This document shows positions 1-5,529 of a stretch of DNA of 14,455 bases, piece by piece. How positions within the stretch are numbered: the first letter of the stretch is position 1; each line of letters starts with the position of its first letter. A program made the translations under genes and the position numbers. The DNA comes from an uncultured Oscillospiraceae bacterium (lineage in GTDB: Bacteria; Bacillota; Clostridia; Oscillospirales; Ruminococcaceae): contig CAJULF010000065.1 of assembly GCA_910587135.1 (NCBI GenBank), positions 1 to 14,455 on the forward strand, in the 5' to 3' direction. The notes beneath the pieces were generated by a model. That model made no database searches. It was not told where the DNA came from and saw only the letters and a program-made list of their open reading frames with translations.

Positions 1-14
1 TAAAGATTTTTATT

Positions 15-39
15 CCACCGCTTCAAGCGGTGGTTTTTT
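15..39 (+). terminator. Rho-independent terminator of an upstream plus-strand gene
   Basis: The sequence shows an 8-bp perfect stem, CCACCGCT/AGCGGTGG, with a 3-base loop, followed directly by six Ts. It points rightward, so it would end a plus-strand transcript whose gene lies outside the left edge. Confidence 0.85.
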
Positions 40-52
40 GCGCTAAAGCTAC

Positions 53-80
53 AATCAAAACGCGCGGAATTTACCGCGCG
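53..80 (-). terminator. Probable minus-strand terminator, left arm of a palindromic element
   Basis: Stem CGCGCGG/CCGCGCG (61-67 with 74-80) has a 6-base loop. Read on the minus strand it is followed by TTTTGATT. It is the first hairpin with a minus-strand T-tract downstream of the HtrA gene, so it is a candidate 3' end for that transcript. The T-tract is short (four Ts), which limits confidence. Confidence 0.55.
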
Positions 81-279
81 TCAGCTTATAGAAAAAGCTT
101 ATATGCTGCGCAATGTCGGCGCATGAAATTTCAAAAAGTGCACATTTGCCGTTTGGCAAATGTGCACGGTTTCCGGCAGGCATGCGGAGTGCTGCGCAGC
201 AGCACGGAGTATGACTGGCGGAAATTTTGAAATTTTTTTAAATAATACAATTTAGGTCAACCTATATATAACAGGCTAA

Positions 280-304
280 CGCGCGGAAGAATCCCGCGCG
301 TTTT
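280..304 (+). terminator. Hairpin with plus-strand T-tract, right arm of the element
   Basis: Stem CGCGCGG/CCGCGCG (280-286 with 294-300) has a 7-base loop and is followed by TTTTGATTT on the plus strand. It mirrors the hairpin at 61-80. It lies 23 bases past the HtrA stop codon, where the minus-strand side lacks a good T-tract. It would stop plus-strand readthrough toward HtrA better than HtrA transcription itself. Confidence 0.45.
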
Positions 305-323
305 GATTTATTTTAAGCATTTA

Positions 324-1628
324 TTATTGCCCGTGATATTCGGAGAGCGTGATATCAAAGCTGTATTCCTTGTCGCGACCTATGGAATCGGTTCTCACAA
401 CGGTCACGGTAACGCTGTCGCCCGGCTTCATATCCTTAAGGATAAAGGAAACATCGTTTGTGGTGGTTACCGACTGACCGTTGACCTTTGTTATTGTGTC
501 GCCCACTACAAGCTCACTGTCAGCGATGGCAAGGTCTTTGTCGATATCCGTTATATAAAGACCGGGGGTCATGCCGTATCTGGCAGCGTCCTCGCTTACC
601 TGGATACAGGTGAAGCCCAGTATGGGTCTGCCGGTAACATATCCCTTGTTGATAAGGTCGTCTATTACTGTTTTCGCTTCATTGATGGTGATGGCAAATC
701 CAAGGTTTTCGGAGTAGTCGTTAATAAGCTTTTCGTTTACTACTCCCACGACCTCGCCGTACATATTGAACATGGCACCGCCCGAGTTGCCGGAGTTTAT
801 CGCAGCATCGGTCTGAATGGATGACAACGCCCTGTCGTTTGAGGATATCTGACGGTTAAGCCCCGATACCACACCCTTTGAAACGGAGGTCTGAAGACCC
901 ATGGGGTTGCCTATAATAACCACGTCGTCGCCAAGGTGCAGGCTGTCGGAATCACCCAGTACAGCTGCCTGAAGGTTGTTCGCCTTGATTTTCAGCACTG
1001 CTATGTCCGTATCGCTGTCGCTTCCGACAAGAGTCGCGTCGTAATCCTGTGTGAAGCCCGTTCCTGTTTTGGGATCGGTAGTGCATACCTGTACCGTGTA
1101 TGAACTCATTCCTGTCACCACATGGTTGTTTGTCAGGATATACCCGTCATTGGATATCACTATGCCGCTGCCCGAGCCGTACAGTATCTTTTCGCCGCGA
1201 TAATCTACATATACCTGGATGTATACTATGCAGTCGCGAACCGCCGAAACCAGATCACGCGTGTACATGAACGTGCCGTCGGTATTGTATTCCGCGTCGC
1301 TGTTTACATTGTGATATATCGACGCTCCCGCTTGAAGATCATTGAGAGTGGGGGTGGTGCTGCTCTCATTCATAAGCTCCGACGTGCTGCCGGAAGTGGT
1401 ATGGTATGTTTCGTTGTTTGCGGATATAACGGCACTGTTGGCTCTGCCCGCGATAAACGCTCCGCCAAAGCCCGCTCCGCCGCCGACTATCGCCACGGCG
1501 GCTATCAGTGCGAAAACCTTTGCGGCGCCGTGATTTTTCTTGGGGGGCTTCGGAGCCTTCACAGGCTCGGAGGGGGTCACTGCTTCGGTATTAAATTGCT
1601 GATAACCGTTCATATTGTTATCGTACAT
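324..1628 (-). CDS. htrA: HtrA/DegP-type membrane-anchored serine protease with PDZ domain
   Basis: This protein is predicted to degrade misfolded proteins at the outer face of the membrane. It has 434 residues. A proline/lysine-rich cytoplasmic tail (1-37) is followed by one hydrophobic segment (about 38-61), a low-complexity Ser/Thr linker, a trypsin-like domain and one C-terminal PDZ domain (about 337-415). The catalytic triad is visible: His169 in TNNHVV, Asp208 in SDTDIAVL and Ser282 in GNSGGA. Length and order match Gram-positive HtrA proteins (HtrA/YkdA type). AAAGG lies about 10 bases before the ATG. It follows the SCIFF maturase in the same direction but has a 154-base gap with a probable promoter, so it is likely its own unit. 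A link to SCIFF processing is only possible, not shown. The htrA symbol denotes the family; the exact paralogue cannot be assigned. Confidence 0.95.
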   Translation of the reverse strand: MYDNNMNGYQQFNTEAVTPSEPVKAPKPPKKNHGAAKVFALIAAVAIVGGGAGFGGAFIAGRANSAVISANNETYHTTSGSTSELMNESSTTPTLNDLQAGASIYHNVNSDAEYNTDGTFMYTRDLVSAVRDCIVYIQVYVDYRGEKILYGSGSGIVISNDGYILTNNHVVTGMSSYTVQVCTTDPKTGTGFTQDYDATLVGSDSDTDIAVLKIKANNLQAAVLGDSDSLHLGDDVVIIGNPMGLQTSVSKGVVSGLNRQISSNDRALSSIQTDAAINSGNSGGAMFNMYGEVVGVVNEKLINDYSENLGFAITINEAKTVIDDLINKGYVTGRPILGFTCIQVSEDAARYGMTPGLYITDIDKDLAIADSELVVGDTITKVNGQSVTTTNDVSFILKDMKPGDSVTVTVVRTDSIGRDKEYSFDITLSEYHGQ

Positions 1629-1668
1629 ATTGAATCATCCTTTCAATCTTGCGTCGTTTATGTACCTA

Positions 1669-1684
1669 ACGCGTTATACCGCGT
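1669..1684. promoter_or_regulatory. Short dyad in the htrA leader
   Basis: ACGCG-TTATAC-CGCGT is a 5-bp dyad with a 6-base spacer. It lies between the probable promoter and the start codon of htrA. It could be an operator or a small leader hairpin. Only the symmetry supports it. Confidence 0.25.
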
Positions 1685-1695
1685 TTCATTTTATG

Positions 1696-1723
1696 GTTAT
1701 ATTATAAAACGCAATTGTGTAAA
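1696..1723 (-). promoter_or_regulatory. Probable sigma-A promoter of htrA
   Basis: On the minus strand TTTACA (1718-1723) is separated by 16 bases from TATAAC (1696-1701). An overlapping perfect TATAAT at 1701-1706 has no good -35 at normal spacing, so the exact -10 is uncertain. The leader would be about 60 bases long. Confidence 0.45.
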
Positions 1724-1782
1724 ATCTGTGAAGCAATGCTGATATAAAAATTAAATCCCGCTGACAAATCGAAAAAATTAGA

Positions 1783-3138
1783 CTATTCCTTTAGCGCTCT
1801 GTGCGCCGCAAGTGTCAGCGCGCATTCAAGGCGCTTTTTCTGCATTTCACAGGAGAGCTTGTGTGGCTTTTTAACATCGCCCTCATAAATAAAGCTGTTG
1901 GCGTTGCAGCCGCCCGAGCAGAAGAATTTTGCCCAGCAGTCGCGGCAGCCCTGCTTGCTGTAAACATGGGTCGCGGCAAATATGGATTTAATATCATTGT
2001 CAAAACTTCCATCATATAGATTGCCCATTTTCCAATCGTCTATTCCCACAAATTGGTGGCAAGGATAAATGTTCCCGTTGGGGTCTATCGCCACATAATC
2101 GTTTCCGCAGCCGCACCCCCTCAGCCTTTTTATAGCGCAGGGCCCCTGATCCAAGTCGACCATAAAGTGAAAGAAGTTGAATTTATCTTTTTCGCGGTTC
2201 ATCATGACCTCGCAAAGCCTGTCATATTCCGAGAATACCCGTGGCAGGTCTGATTCGGTGATAGCGTAAGGCTCATTGATATCGGTCACCACGGGCTCTG
2301 CCGAGAGCTGCTCAAAGCCAAGCTCCCGCAGGTGAATTACGTCATCGGTGAAATCGAGGTTGTACTTGGTGAATGTTGCGCGTACATAGTAATCCTTGTC
2401 CCCGCGGCTTTGAACCAATTTCTGAAACTTCGGAACTATCACATCGTACGCGCTTTTGCCGTTGAGCGTTTTGCGTATGCGGTCGGTGACGTCCTTGCGC
2501 CCGTCCAGCGACAGCACCACGTTGACCATCTCGCGGTTAATAAAGTCGATTTTATCATCATCCAGCAGCAGACCGTTGGTGGTTATGGTAAATCTGAATT
2601 TTTTTCCGTGATTCTTTTCCACGGAGCGGGCGTATCTCACGGTTTCCACCACCGTATCCCAAGCCATCAGCGGCTCTCCGCCGAAGAAATCCAGCTCGAT
2701 ATTTTCTCGGTTCGCCGAGTTTTCTATTAAAAAGTCAATCGCCCTGCGCCCTGTTTCGGGGGGCATAATGCAGCGTTCGCCGCCGAAATCCCCCGTCTGT
2801 GCGAAGCAGTATTCGCAGCGCAGGTTGCAGTCATGAGCTACATTAAGGCACATGGACTTTATAGGGCTTCTGACCATAGTCTCCGAATATTTTTCATAGT
2901 CGTCCTCGGTAAAGAGAGCGCCATCTTTATAAAGCCCATACAGCTCTCCATAGGCTTCGCGCAGTTCCTCCACGGTATATTGCGGGAGCTTTTCGGGCAG
3001 CTCGTCAGGCATTTCGGCACTCATCGGTGCGGAAATACAGTCCAGCACGTCGAACGCGCAGTCGTCCGGCACATGGACAGCGCCGCTGTTTACATCAAGC
3101 AGGATATTGTAGCCCGCCTGTCTGAATTTATGTATCAT
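1783..3138 (-). CDS. SCIFF peptide maturase, radical SAM/SPASM thioether-forming enzyme
   Basis: This radical SAM enzyme is predicted to install a Cys-to-Thr thioether (sactipeptide-type) crosslink in the SCIFF precursor encoded just upstream; CteB of Clostridium thermocellum is the characterised relative. It has 451 residues, the usual size. The radical SAM cluster motif CxxxCxxC is at Cys104, Cys108 and Cys111 in CNLRCEYC, and FFGGEPL at 151-157 is the glycine-rich SAM motif. The SPASM region holds many Cys residues (334, 342, 344, 360, 398, 401, 407, 411, 430), including the GCRDCWAKFFCSGGC segment. The N-terminal 90 residues fit a precursor-recognition domain. GGAG sits 8 bases before the ATG. 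No separate promoter is evident, so co-transcription with the precursor gene across the 265-base gap is inferred. Confidence 0.95.
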   Translation of the reverse strand: MIHKFRQAGYNILLDVNSGAVHVPDDCAFDVLDCISAPMSAEMPDELPEKLPQYTVEELREAYGELYGLYKDGALFTEDDYEKYSETMVRSPIKSMCLNVAHDCNLRCEYCFAQTGDFGGERCIMPPETGRRAIDFLIENSANRENIELDFFGGEPLMAWDTVVETVRYARSVEKNHGKKFRFTITTNGLLLDDDKIDFINREMVNVVLSLDGRKDVTDRIRKTLNGKSAYDVIVPKFQKLVQSRGDKDYYVRATFTKYNLDFTDDVIHLRELGFEQLSAEPVVTDINEPYAITESDLPRVFSEYDRLCEVMMNREKDKFNFFHFMVDLDQGPCAIKRLRGCGCGNDYVAIDPNGNIYPCHQFVGIDDWKMGNLYDGSFDNDIKSIFAATHVYSKQGCRDCWAKFFCSGGCNANSFIYEGDVKKPHKLSCEMQKKRLECALTLAAHRALKE

Positions 3139-3165
3139 TGGTCATTCTCCAAAAATCTTATAATT

Positions 3166-3191
3166 TTTGGGCAGGAACATTCCCGCCCAAA
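3166..3191 (-). promoter_or_regulatory. Stem-loop just upstream of the maturase RBS
   Basis: TTTGGGCGGGAA and TTCCTGCCCAAA on the minus strand pair along 11 to 12 positions with one G-U and a tiny loop. The 3' side is AATTATAAGATTTTT rather than a clean T-run, so it is a weak terminator at best. It ends about 15 bases before the GGAG. It could lower maturase expression or protect the processed end of its message. Confidence 0.45.
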
Positions 3192-3193
3192 CT

Positions 3194-3361
3194 CAGAACC
3201 TGTCCACATAGCCCGAAATGTCCGGATTGCGAAGCAAATTTTTCCGAAGACAAGGAAAAAATTCGCAGTCGTACTTGTAGTACGTCAAGAATTTTTGACA
3301 CGGTCAGCGGTAAAATTTGCCGCAAGACGGGCGTTGAGCGGCTATGCAGACAGGTTCTCAA
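3194..3361. repeat. Long imperfect palindrome between SCIFF precursor and maturase genes
   Basis: The left arm contains GAACCTGTCCACATAGCC (3196-3213). The right arm read in reverse contains GAACCTGTCTGCATAGCC. Inward the two arms keep matching in blocks: TTGCG, GCAAATTTT, CCG, GAC and AAAAATTC. The dyad centre is GTACTTGTAGTAC at 3271-3283. The arms are about 80 bases each, so either strand would fold into one extended hairpin. No supported gene lies here. Its form suggests a miniature inverted-repeat element or dispersed intergenic repeat, but copy number cannot be tested from this window. Confidence 0.7.
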
Positions 3362-3403
3362 TAAAATCGAAGCAAAGCTCCGTTTCGTGCGGTTTCGCAC
3401 GGG

Positions 3404-3547
3404 TCACTTTACAGCCTCGCACTTCTGGTTAGCCACCGTGCAGGAGGTCTTGCATGCGGACTGGCAGGAGGACTGGCACTTGCCGCAGCCGCCCTTTTCG
3501 GCGGAAGCCTTAAGGTTAGCCTTGTTGATTGTCTTGATATGCTTCAA
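3404..3547 (-). CDS. SCIFF ribosomal peptide precursor (six cysteines in forty-five)
   Basis: This is a 47-residue ribosomally made precursor, the substrate of the radical SAM maturase downstream. The family hallmark is visible: a KHIKTINKANLK leader followed by six cysteines at 21, 24, 28, 32, 36 and 43, with the core CQSACKTSCTV. In the clostridial relative CteA the recalled crosslink is Cys32 to Thr37; both residues are present here at those positions. The start is a TTG at 3545-3547, chosen because the protein then begins (M)KHIKTIN as in the family and because AAAGAGGTG lies about 7 bases upstream. A longer frame reaching 3664 would start upstream of the promoter elements and is not credible. 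The function of mature SCIFF is unknown. Confidence 0.93.
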   Translation of the reverse strand: MKHIKTINKANLKASAEKGGCGKCQSSCQSACKTSCTVANQKCEAVK

Positions 3548-3573
3548 AGGAAACACCTCTTTCTTTATGTATT

Positions 3574-3605
3574 GCGTATAAACGCCCGATTCAGCGTGTA
3601 AACGC
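3574..3605. promoter_or_regulatory. Tandem dyads in the SCIFF leader
   Basis: GCGTATAAACGC (3574-3585) and GCGTGTAAACGC (3594-3605) are two near-identical 4-bp dyads exactly 20 bases apart, about two helical turns. They lie just downstream of the -10, from about the transcription start into the leader. This spacing suits a pair of operator sites, or two small leader hairpins. No regulator can be named. Confidence 0.4.
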
Positions 3606-3614
3606 TTAATACTT

Positions 3615-3643
3615 ATTATATCACATTTTTCCGCACATTTCAA
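3615..3643 (-). promoter_or_regulatory. Strong sigma-A promoter of the SCIFF gene
   Basis: On the minus strand TTGAAA (3638-3643) and a perfect TATAAT (3615-3620) are separated by 17 bases, with a TG one base before the -10 (TGA TATAAT). Expected leader length is about 60 bases. Strength fits the view that SCIFF precursor is abundantly made. Confidence 0.85.
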
Positions 3644-3725
3644 GGGGATATTGCTATTTTCCACATTAAATTTAAGTTATAATACTCGGACCAATGCCTT
3701 CTTTGGCATAAAAAAGCGTAAATTC

Positions 3726-3959
3726 CGCTTAACTGTGCGGGTTTGGCGGTTTTCAAAGTCAAAAAACCGGTCAGAACAATAAAAAATGCAAATTTTTTCG
3801 CTTAACCATGCGGTTTGAGAGCGTTTTATAATGTCCGTAAAATCATCTAAAAAAATGCTTCAACTCTGAAATTTCCTTTTGCAGTGCGGTTTTCGCAAAA
3901 ATCCCACAAAAACAGCACATGGGATATAACTCGGTTATTTCGCTTAACCATGCGGGTTT
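3726..3959. repeat. Short motif repeated at 66-76-base intervals
   Basis: The motif CGCTTAACCATGCGGGTTT occurs at 3941-3959. A copy at 3799-3816 shares an exact 18-mer with it, starting TTTCGCTTAACC. A copy with TG for CA is at 3726-3744, and a degenerate copy ends GCAGTGCGGTTTT around 3875-3893. Start intervals are 73, 76 and 66 bases. Intervening sequences differ and are AT-rich. The motif can form a small CGC/GCG stem. Copies are too short and too uneven for CRISPR. Role unknown. Confidence 0.5.
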
Positions 3960-3964
3960 ACAGC

Positions 3965-4987
3965 TCAATAAAGTGTCCATGGAGCGGTGTAATCCGTGAA
4001 GCGCCATAGTCCGTTTTGCTTTTCCGCTGTGTAAACAATCTCTTTCACCTCGGTTTCTCCCGCCTCGTACTGATAGGTGATGTGTTCCGTAAACACAGCG
4101 GTGTTGTCCGTAAGCTCCGTAAGCTTGCGCTCAATGTGCTCGAGGGTGGGGTTAGATCCCGCTTCCGCGCAGTCCCTGACATAAAGAATGCCGTCCTGCT
4201 CAATGAATTTGTTGGTATCCATAAGAGCGGTCACTATCTCTCCGCTGAAATACCTGTCCAGCGCGTCCAGCAGCATTGCCTTGCTGTCGATAGTTGTGTT
4301 TGTGACGGGAAAGTATGTTTCTCCGTTTATCTCTGTCGGGTCAGCTTCGTAATCTATGCCGTCAACCGCTCCGTTTGAGTAGGGATGAAACATATTGTAG
4401 AGCTTTGCGGACGCGGAAAAGATATCGTCCAAGCTCTGCCGCACGGGGTCAAGACGCGTGAGCTGCTCCTCGGGGAGTATCGCGAAGCGCTCCTCCTGCT
4501 CGTAGTAGCGGTATACTCTGCTTCCGTCGGGGGATATGTAGAAATCGCACATATAGTAAAGAGTACCCTCGTGCTCGTCGTAGCAGCTTACAGCGCCGCA
4601 TACGCGCCCGTCTATCTCGGCGCTTTTTCCCGCGTCGGAGAAAATATACACCTTGTCGACAGATGGCAGCCCGAGAAACGTATTGTCAAAGGCGGCTATC
4701 TGCTTGGTAACATCTGCCGCGGGGATATCCACCGTCTGAGTATCCGACGTCGGTTCATCGGGAACGCTTTCCTCGGGGATATTCTCGTTCAACGTTGAAC
4801 TGCTCTCCTCCGTAATGCTTTCCGTGCCTCTCGTTTCCTTTGATATGCCGACAGGATCGGTAATCGACGGGGGAGGGGAGGTTGCTTCGGTTTCCGCATT
4901 TCCCGAGGGCGAGTTGTCGCTGTCACCCGCGCAGCCTGTCATAATAAGGCATAATATCGCGGCAAGAGCCGCAGTAAATCTTTTCAT
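3965..4987 (-). CDS. Uncharacterised secreted lipoprotein
   Basis: I do not recognise the family. From the chosen start it is 340 residues. It has a signal peptide (MKRF followed by a hydrophobic run) ending in a lipobox, IMTGC, with Cys19 as the predicted lipidated residue. Residues from about 20 to 90 are a Ser/Thr/Glu/Pro-rich linker typical of surface lipoproteins, and the remainder is a globular domain with no obvious catalytic motif. The C-terminal pattern, with repeated strands ending LWRFTDYTAPW, resembles small barrel folds, but this is a weak impression. The ATG at 4985-4987 is preferred over the ATG 18 bases upstream because GGAG lies 6 bases before it. It follows the acidic membrane protein gene, separated by a terminator. 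Confidence 0.88.
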   Translation of the reverse strand: MKRFTAALAAILCLIMTGCAGDSDNSPSGNAETEATSPPPSITDPVGISKETRGTESITEESSSTLNENIPEESVPDEPTSDTQTVDIPAADVTKQIAAFDNTFLGLPSVDKVYIFSDAGKSAEIDGRVCGAVSCYDEHEGTLYYMCDFYISPDGSRVYRYYEQEERFAILPEEQLTRLDPVRQSLDDIFSASAKLYNMFHPYSNGAVDGIDYEADPTEINGETYFPVTNTTIDSKAMLLDALDRYFSGEIVTALMDTNKFIEQDGILYVRDCAEAGSNPTLEHIERKLTELTDNTAVFTEHITYQYEAGETEVKEIVYTAEKQNGLWRFTDYTAPWTLY

Positions 4988-5015
4988 ATAAATCTCCGTT
5001 CGCATATTTTTCGGG

Positions 5016-5033
5016 GCGTGTCCGAAAACACGC
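5016..5033. promoter_or_regulatory. Leader hairpin upstream of the lipoprotein gene
   Basis: GCGTGT/ACACGC is a perfect 6-bp stem (5016-5021 with 5028-5033) with a 6-base loop. On the plus strand five Ts follow, so it could stop antisense transcription. On the minus strand it would sit at the extreme 5' end of the lipoprotein transcript and could stabilise it. Confidence 0.4.
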
Positions 5034-5039
5034 TTTTTA

Positions 5040-5071
5040 ATTATATGCGCAAAAACGGCGGTACATTACAA
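5040..5071 (-). promoter_or_regulatory. Possible promoter of the lipoprotein gene
   Basis: A perfect TATAAT (5040-5045) lies upstream of the gene and after the preceding terminator's T-tract. The best -35 candidate, TTGTAA (5066-5071), is at a 20-base spacing and overlaps the terminator hairpin. The -10 is convincing, the -35 is not. Confidence 0.35.
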
Positions 5072-5080
5072 GCACCGCCG
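5051..5080 (-). terminator. Rho-independent terminator of the acidic membrane protein gene
   Basis: On the minus strand CGGCGGT and ACCGCCG (5074-5080 with 5056-5062) pair perfectly around an 11-base loop and are followed by TTTTT. It lies 23 bases after the stop codon at 5104. Confidence 0.8.
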
Positions 5081-5103
5081 AAATCTGTAAAGCAATTAGA
5101 TTA

Positions 5104-5382
5104 TCAAAGCGACTCGTCCGCTTCATCCGCGGGAACATCCTCTATAAGCTCGCCGGGCTTAGCGTCCGCGGCAGGAGCGGAGGTAATGTCGATATCGGAA
5201 TCAACCTCGAAATCCGTATCGTCGTCAAAATCGAAGTCGATATCATCGTCAAGATCGTCCCAATCGCTGTAGTAGTCCTCTTCGTTCTCCTTCTCCAGCT
5301 TTTTCTTAGTGATATAGGTAGCAGCCGCAATACCGCCGACAGCGGCAAGAAGTCCCACCATAAATACTCCGAAACCCTTCAT
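5104..5382 (-). CDS. Small acidic single-pass membrane protein
   Basis: This is a 92-residue protein of unknown function. Residues 4-23 (about GFGVFMVGLLAAVGG onward) form one hydrophobic segment with Gly/Ala-rich packing, followed by KKKLEK as a positive stop-transfer anchor. Residues about 32-68 are dominated by Asp and Glu with alternating hydrophobics (DFDFDDD, DFEVDSDIDI), then an Ala/Pro/Glu tail. The layout resembles YtxH-like small membrane proteins of Firmicutes, but homology is not established. The positive-inside rule would place the acidic tail in the cytoplasm. The ATG at 5380-5382 is chosen over an upstream in-frame ATG because a perfect AAGGAGG lies 6 bases before it. It has its own promoter and terminator, so it is monocistronic. 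Confidence 0.85.
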   Translation of the reverse strand: MKGFGVFMVGLLAAVGGIAAATYITKKKLEKENEEDYYSDWDDLDDDIDFDFDDDTDFEVDSDIDITSAPAADAKPGELIEDVPADEADESL

Positions 5383-5463
5383 GTTTATCCTCCTTGTAAA
5401 ACGGTTATACATTATCCGAGTTATACCGCGGACAAATTGATTCGCCGCGTCTATACAAATAAT

Positions 5464-5492
5464 AGTATATACCTTTTTGTGAATTTTTTCAA
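5464..5492 (-). promoter_or_regulatory. Strong promoter of the acidic membrane protein gene
   Basis: On the minus strand TTGAAA (5487-5492) and TATACT (5464-5469) are 17 bases apart. The upstream DNA is A/T-tract rich and could act as an UP element. The leader would be about 75 bases. Confidence 0.8.
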
Positions 5493-5520
5493 GTGCAATT
5501 AAGATTTTTTGTGAATTTTT
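5474..5520. repeat. Exact 15-bp direct repeat across the promoter
   Basis: TTTTTGTGAATTTTT occurs at 5474-5488 and again at 5506-5520, a 32-base offset of about three helical turns. The first copy occupies the spacer and touches the -35. The second, with the following ACAAAAATTTCAC, forms an imperfect dyad at 5511-5533 that runs into the end of rsmE. It is a candidate operator pair, although A/T-tract composition alone could produce it. Confidence 0.5.
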
Positions 5521-5529
5521 ACAAAAATT

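Larger units (their letters stand above)
53..308. repeat. Hairpin-rich non-coding element bounded by inverted repeats
   Basis: The arms 53-90 and 267-308 are imperfect inverted copies. Both begin AATCAAAACGCGCGG when read inward, and each contains its own stem-loop. Inside lie further hairpins: TGCGC/GCGCA at 107-111/119-123, a perfect 13-bp stem at 138-150/155-167, and a 7-bp stem at 189-195/199-205 inside a longer imperfect stem 170-224. AAATTT-rich arms at 125-136 and 225-236 could close the last two hairpins into one junction. Open frames through this stretch look like chance, with no supported start site. It may be a miniature palindromic repeat or a structured RNA; the sequence alone does not decide. 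Confidence 0.6.
3548..3964. other. 417-base intergenic region upstream of SCIFF gene
   Basis: It holds the SCIFF promoter and leader on the right-to-left strand (3548-3643), then about 300 AT-rich bases up to the lipoprotein stop. No ORF with an RBS was seen there. The features visible are the spaced repeat motif (3726-3959) and a small dyad ATCCCA/TGGGAT at 3901-3906 and 3920-3925. No terminator with a T-tract was found for the lipoprotein gene. Confidence 0.6.

Noticed and set aside
30..230. Plus-strand 66-codon open frame
   Set aside because: It runs through the terminator at 15-39 and the hairpin element, has no RBS, and its translation has no family resemblance.
303..824. Long plus-strand open frame of 173 codons
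   Set aside because: It lies wholly antisense to the well-supported HtrA protease and has no RBS or recognisable product; such frames are common opposite GC-skewed codons.
3158..3400. 80-codon minus-strand frame in the SCIFF-maturase gap
   Set aside because: It is the translation of the palindromic element. It has no RBS, and its Ser/Arg/Leu-rich composition is unlike the genes around it.
3726..3959. CRISPR array
   Set aside because: Only two copies are near exact, they are about 18 bases, and intervals vary from 66 to 76. No cas genes are nearby. The GTTTGAGAGC after one copy resembles a type II repeat only by chance.
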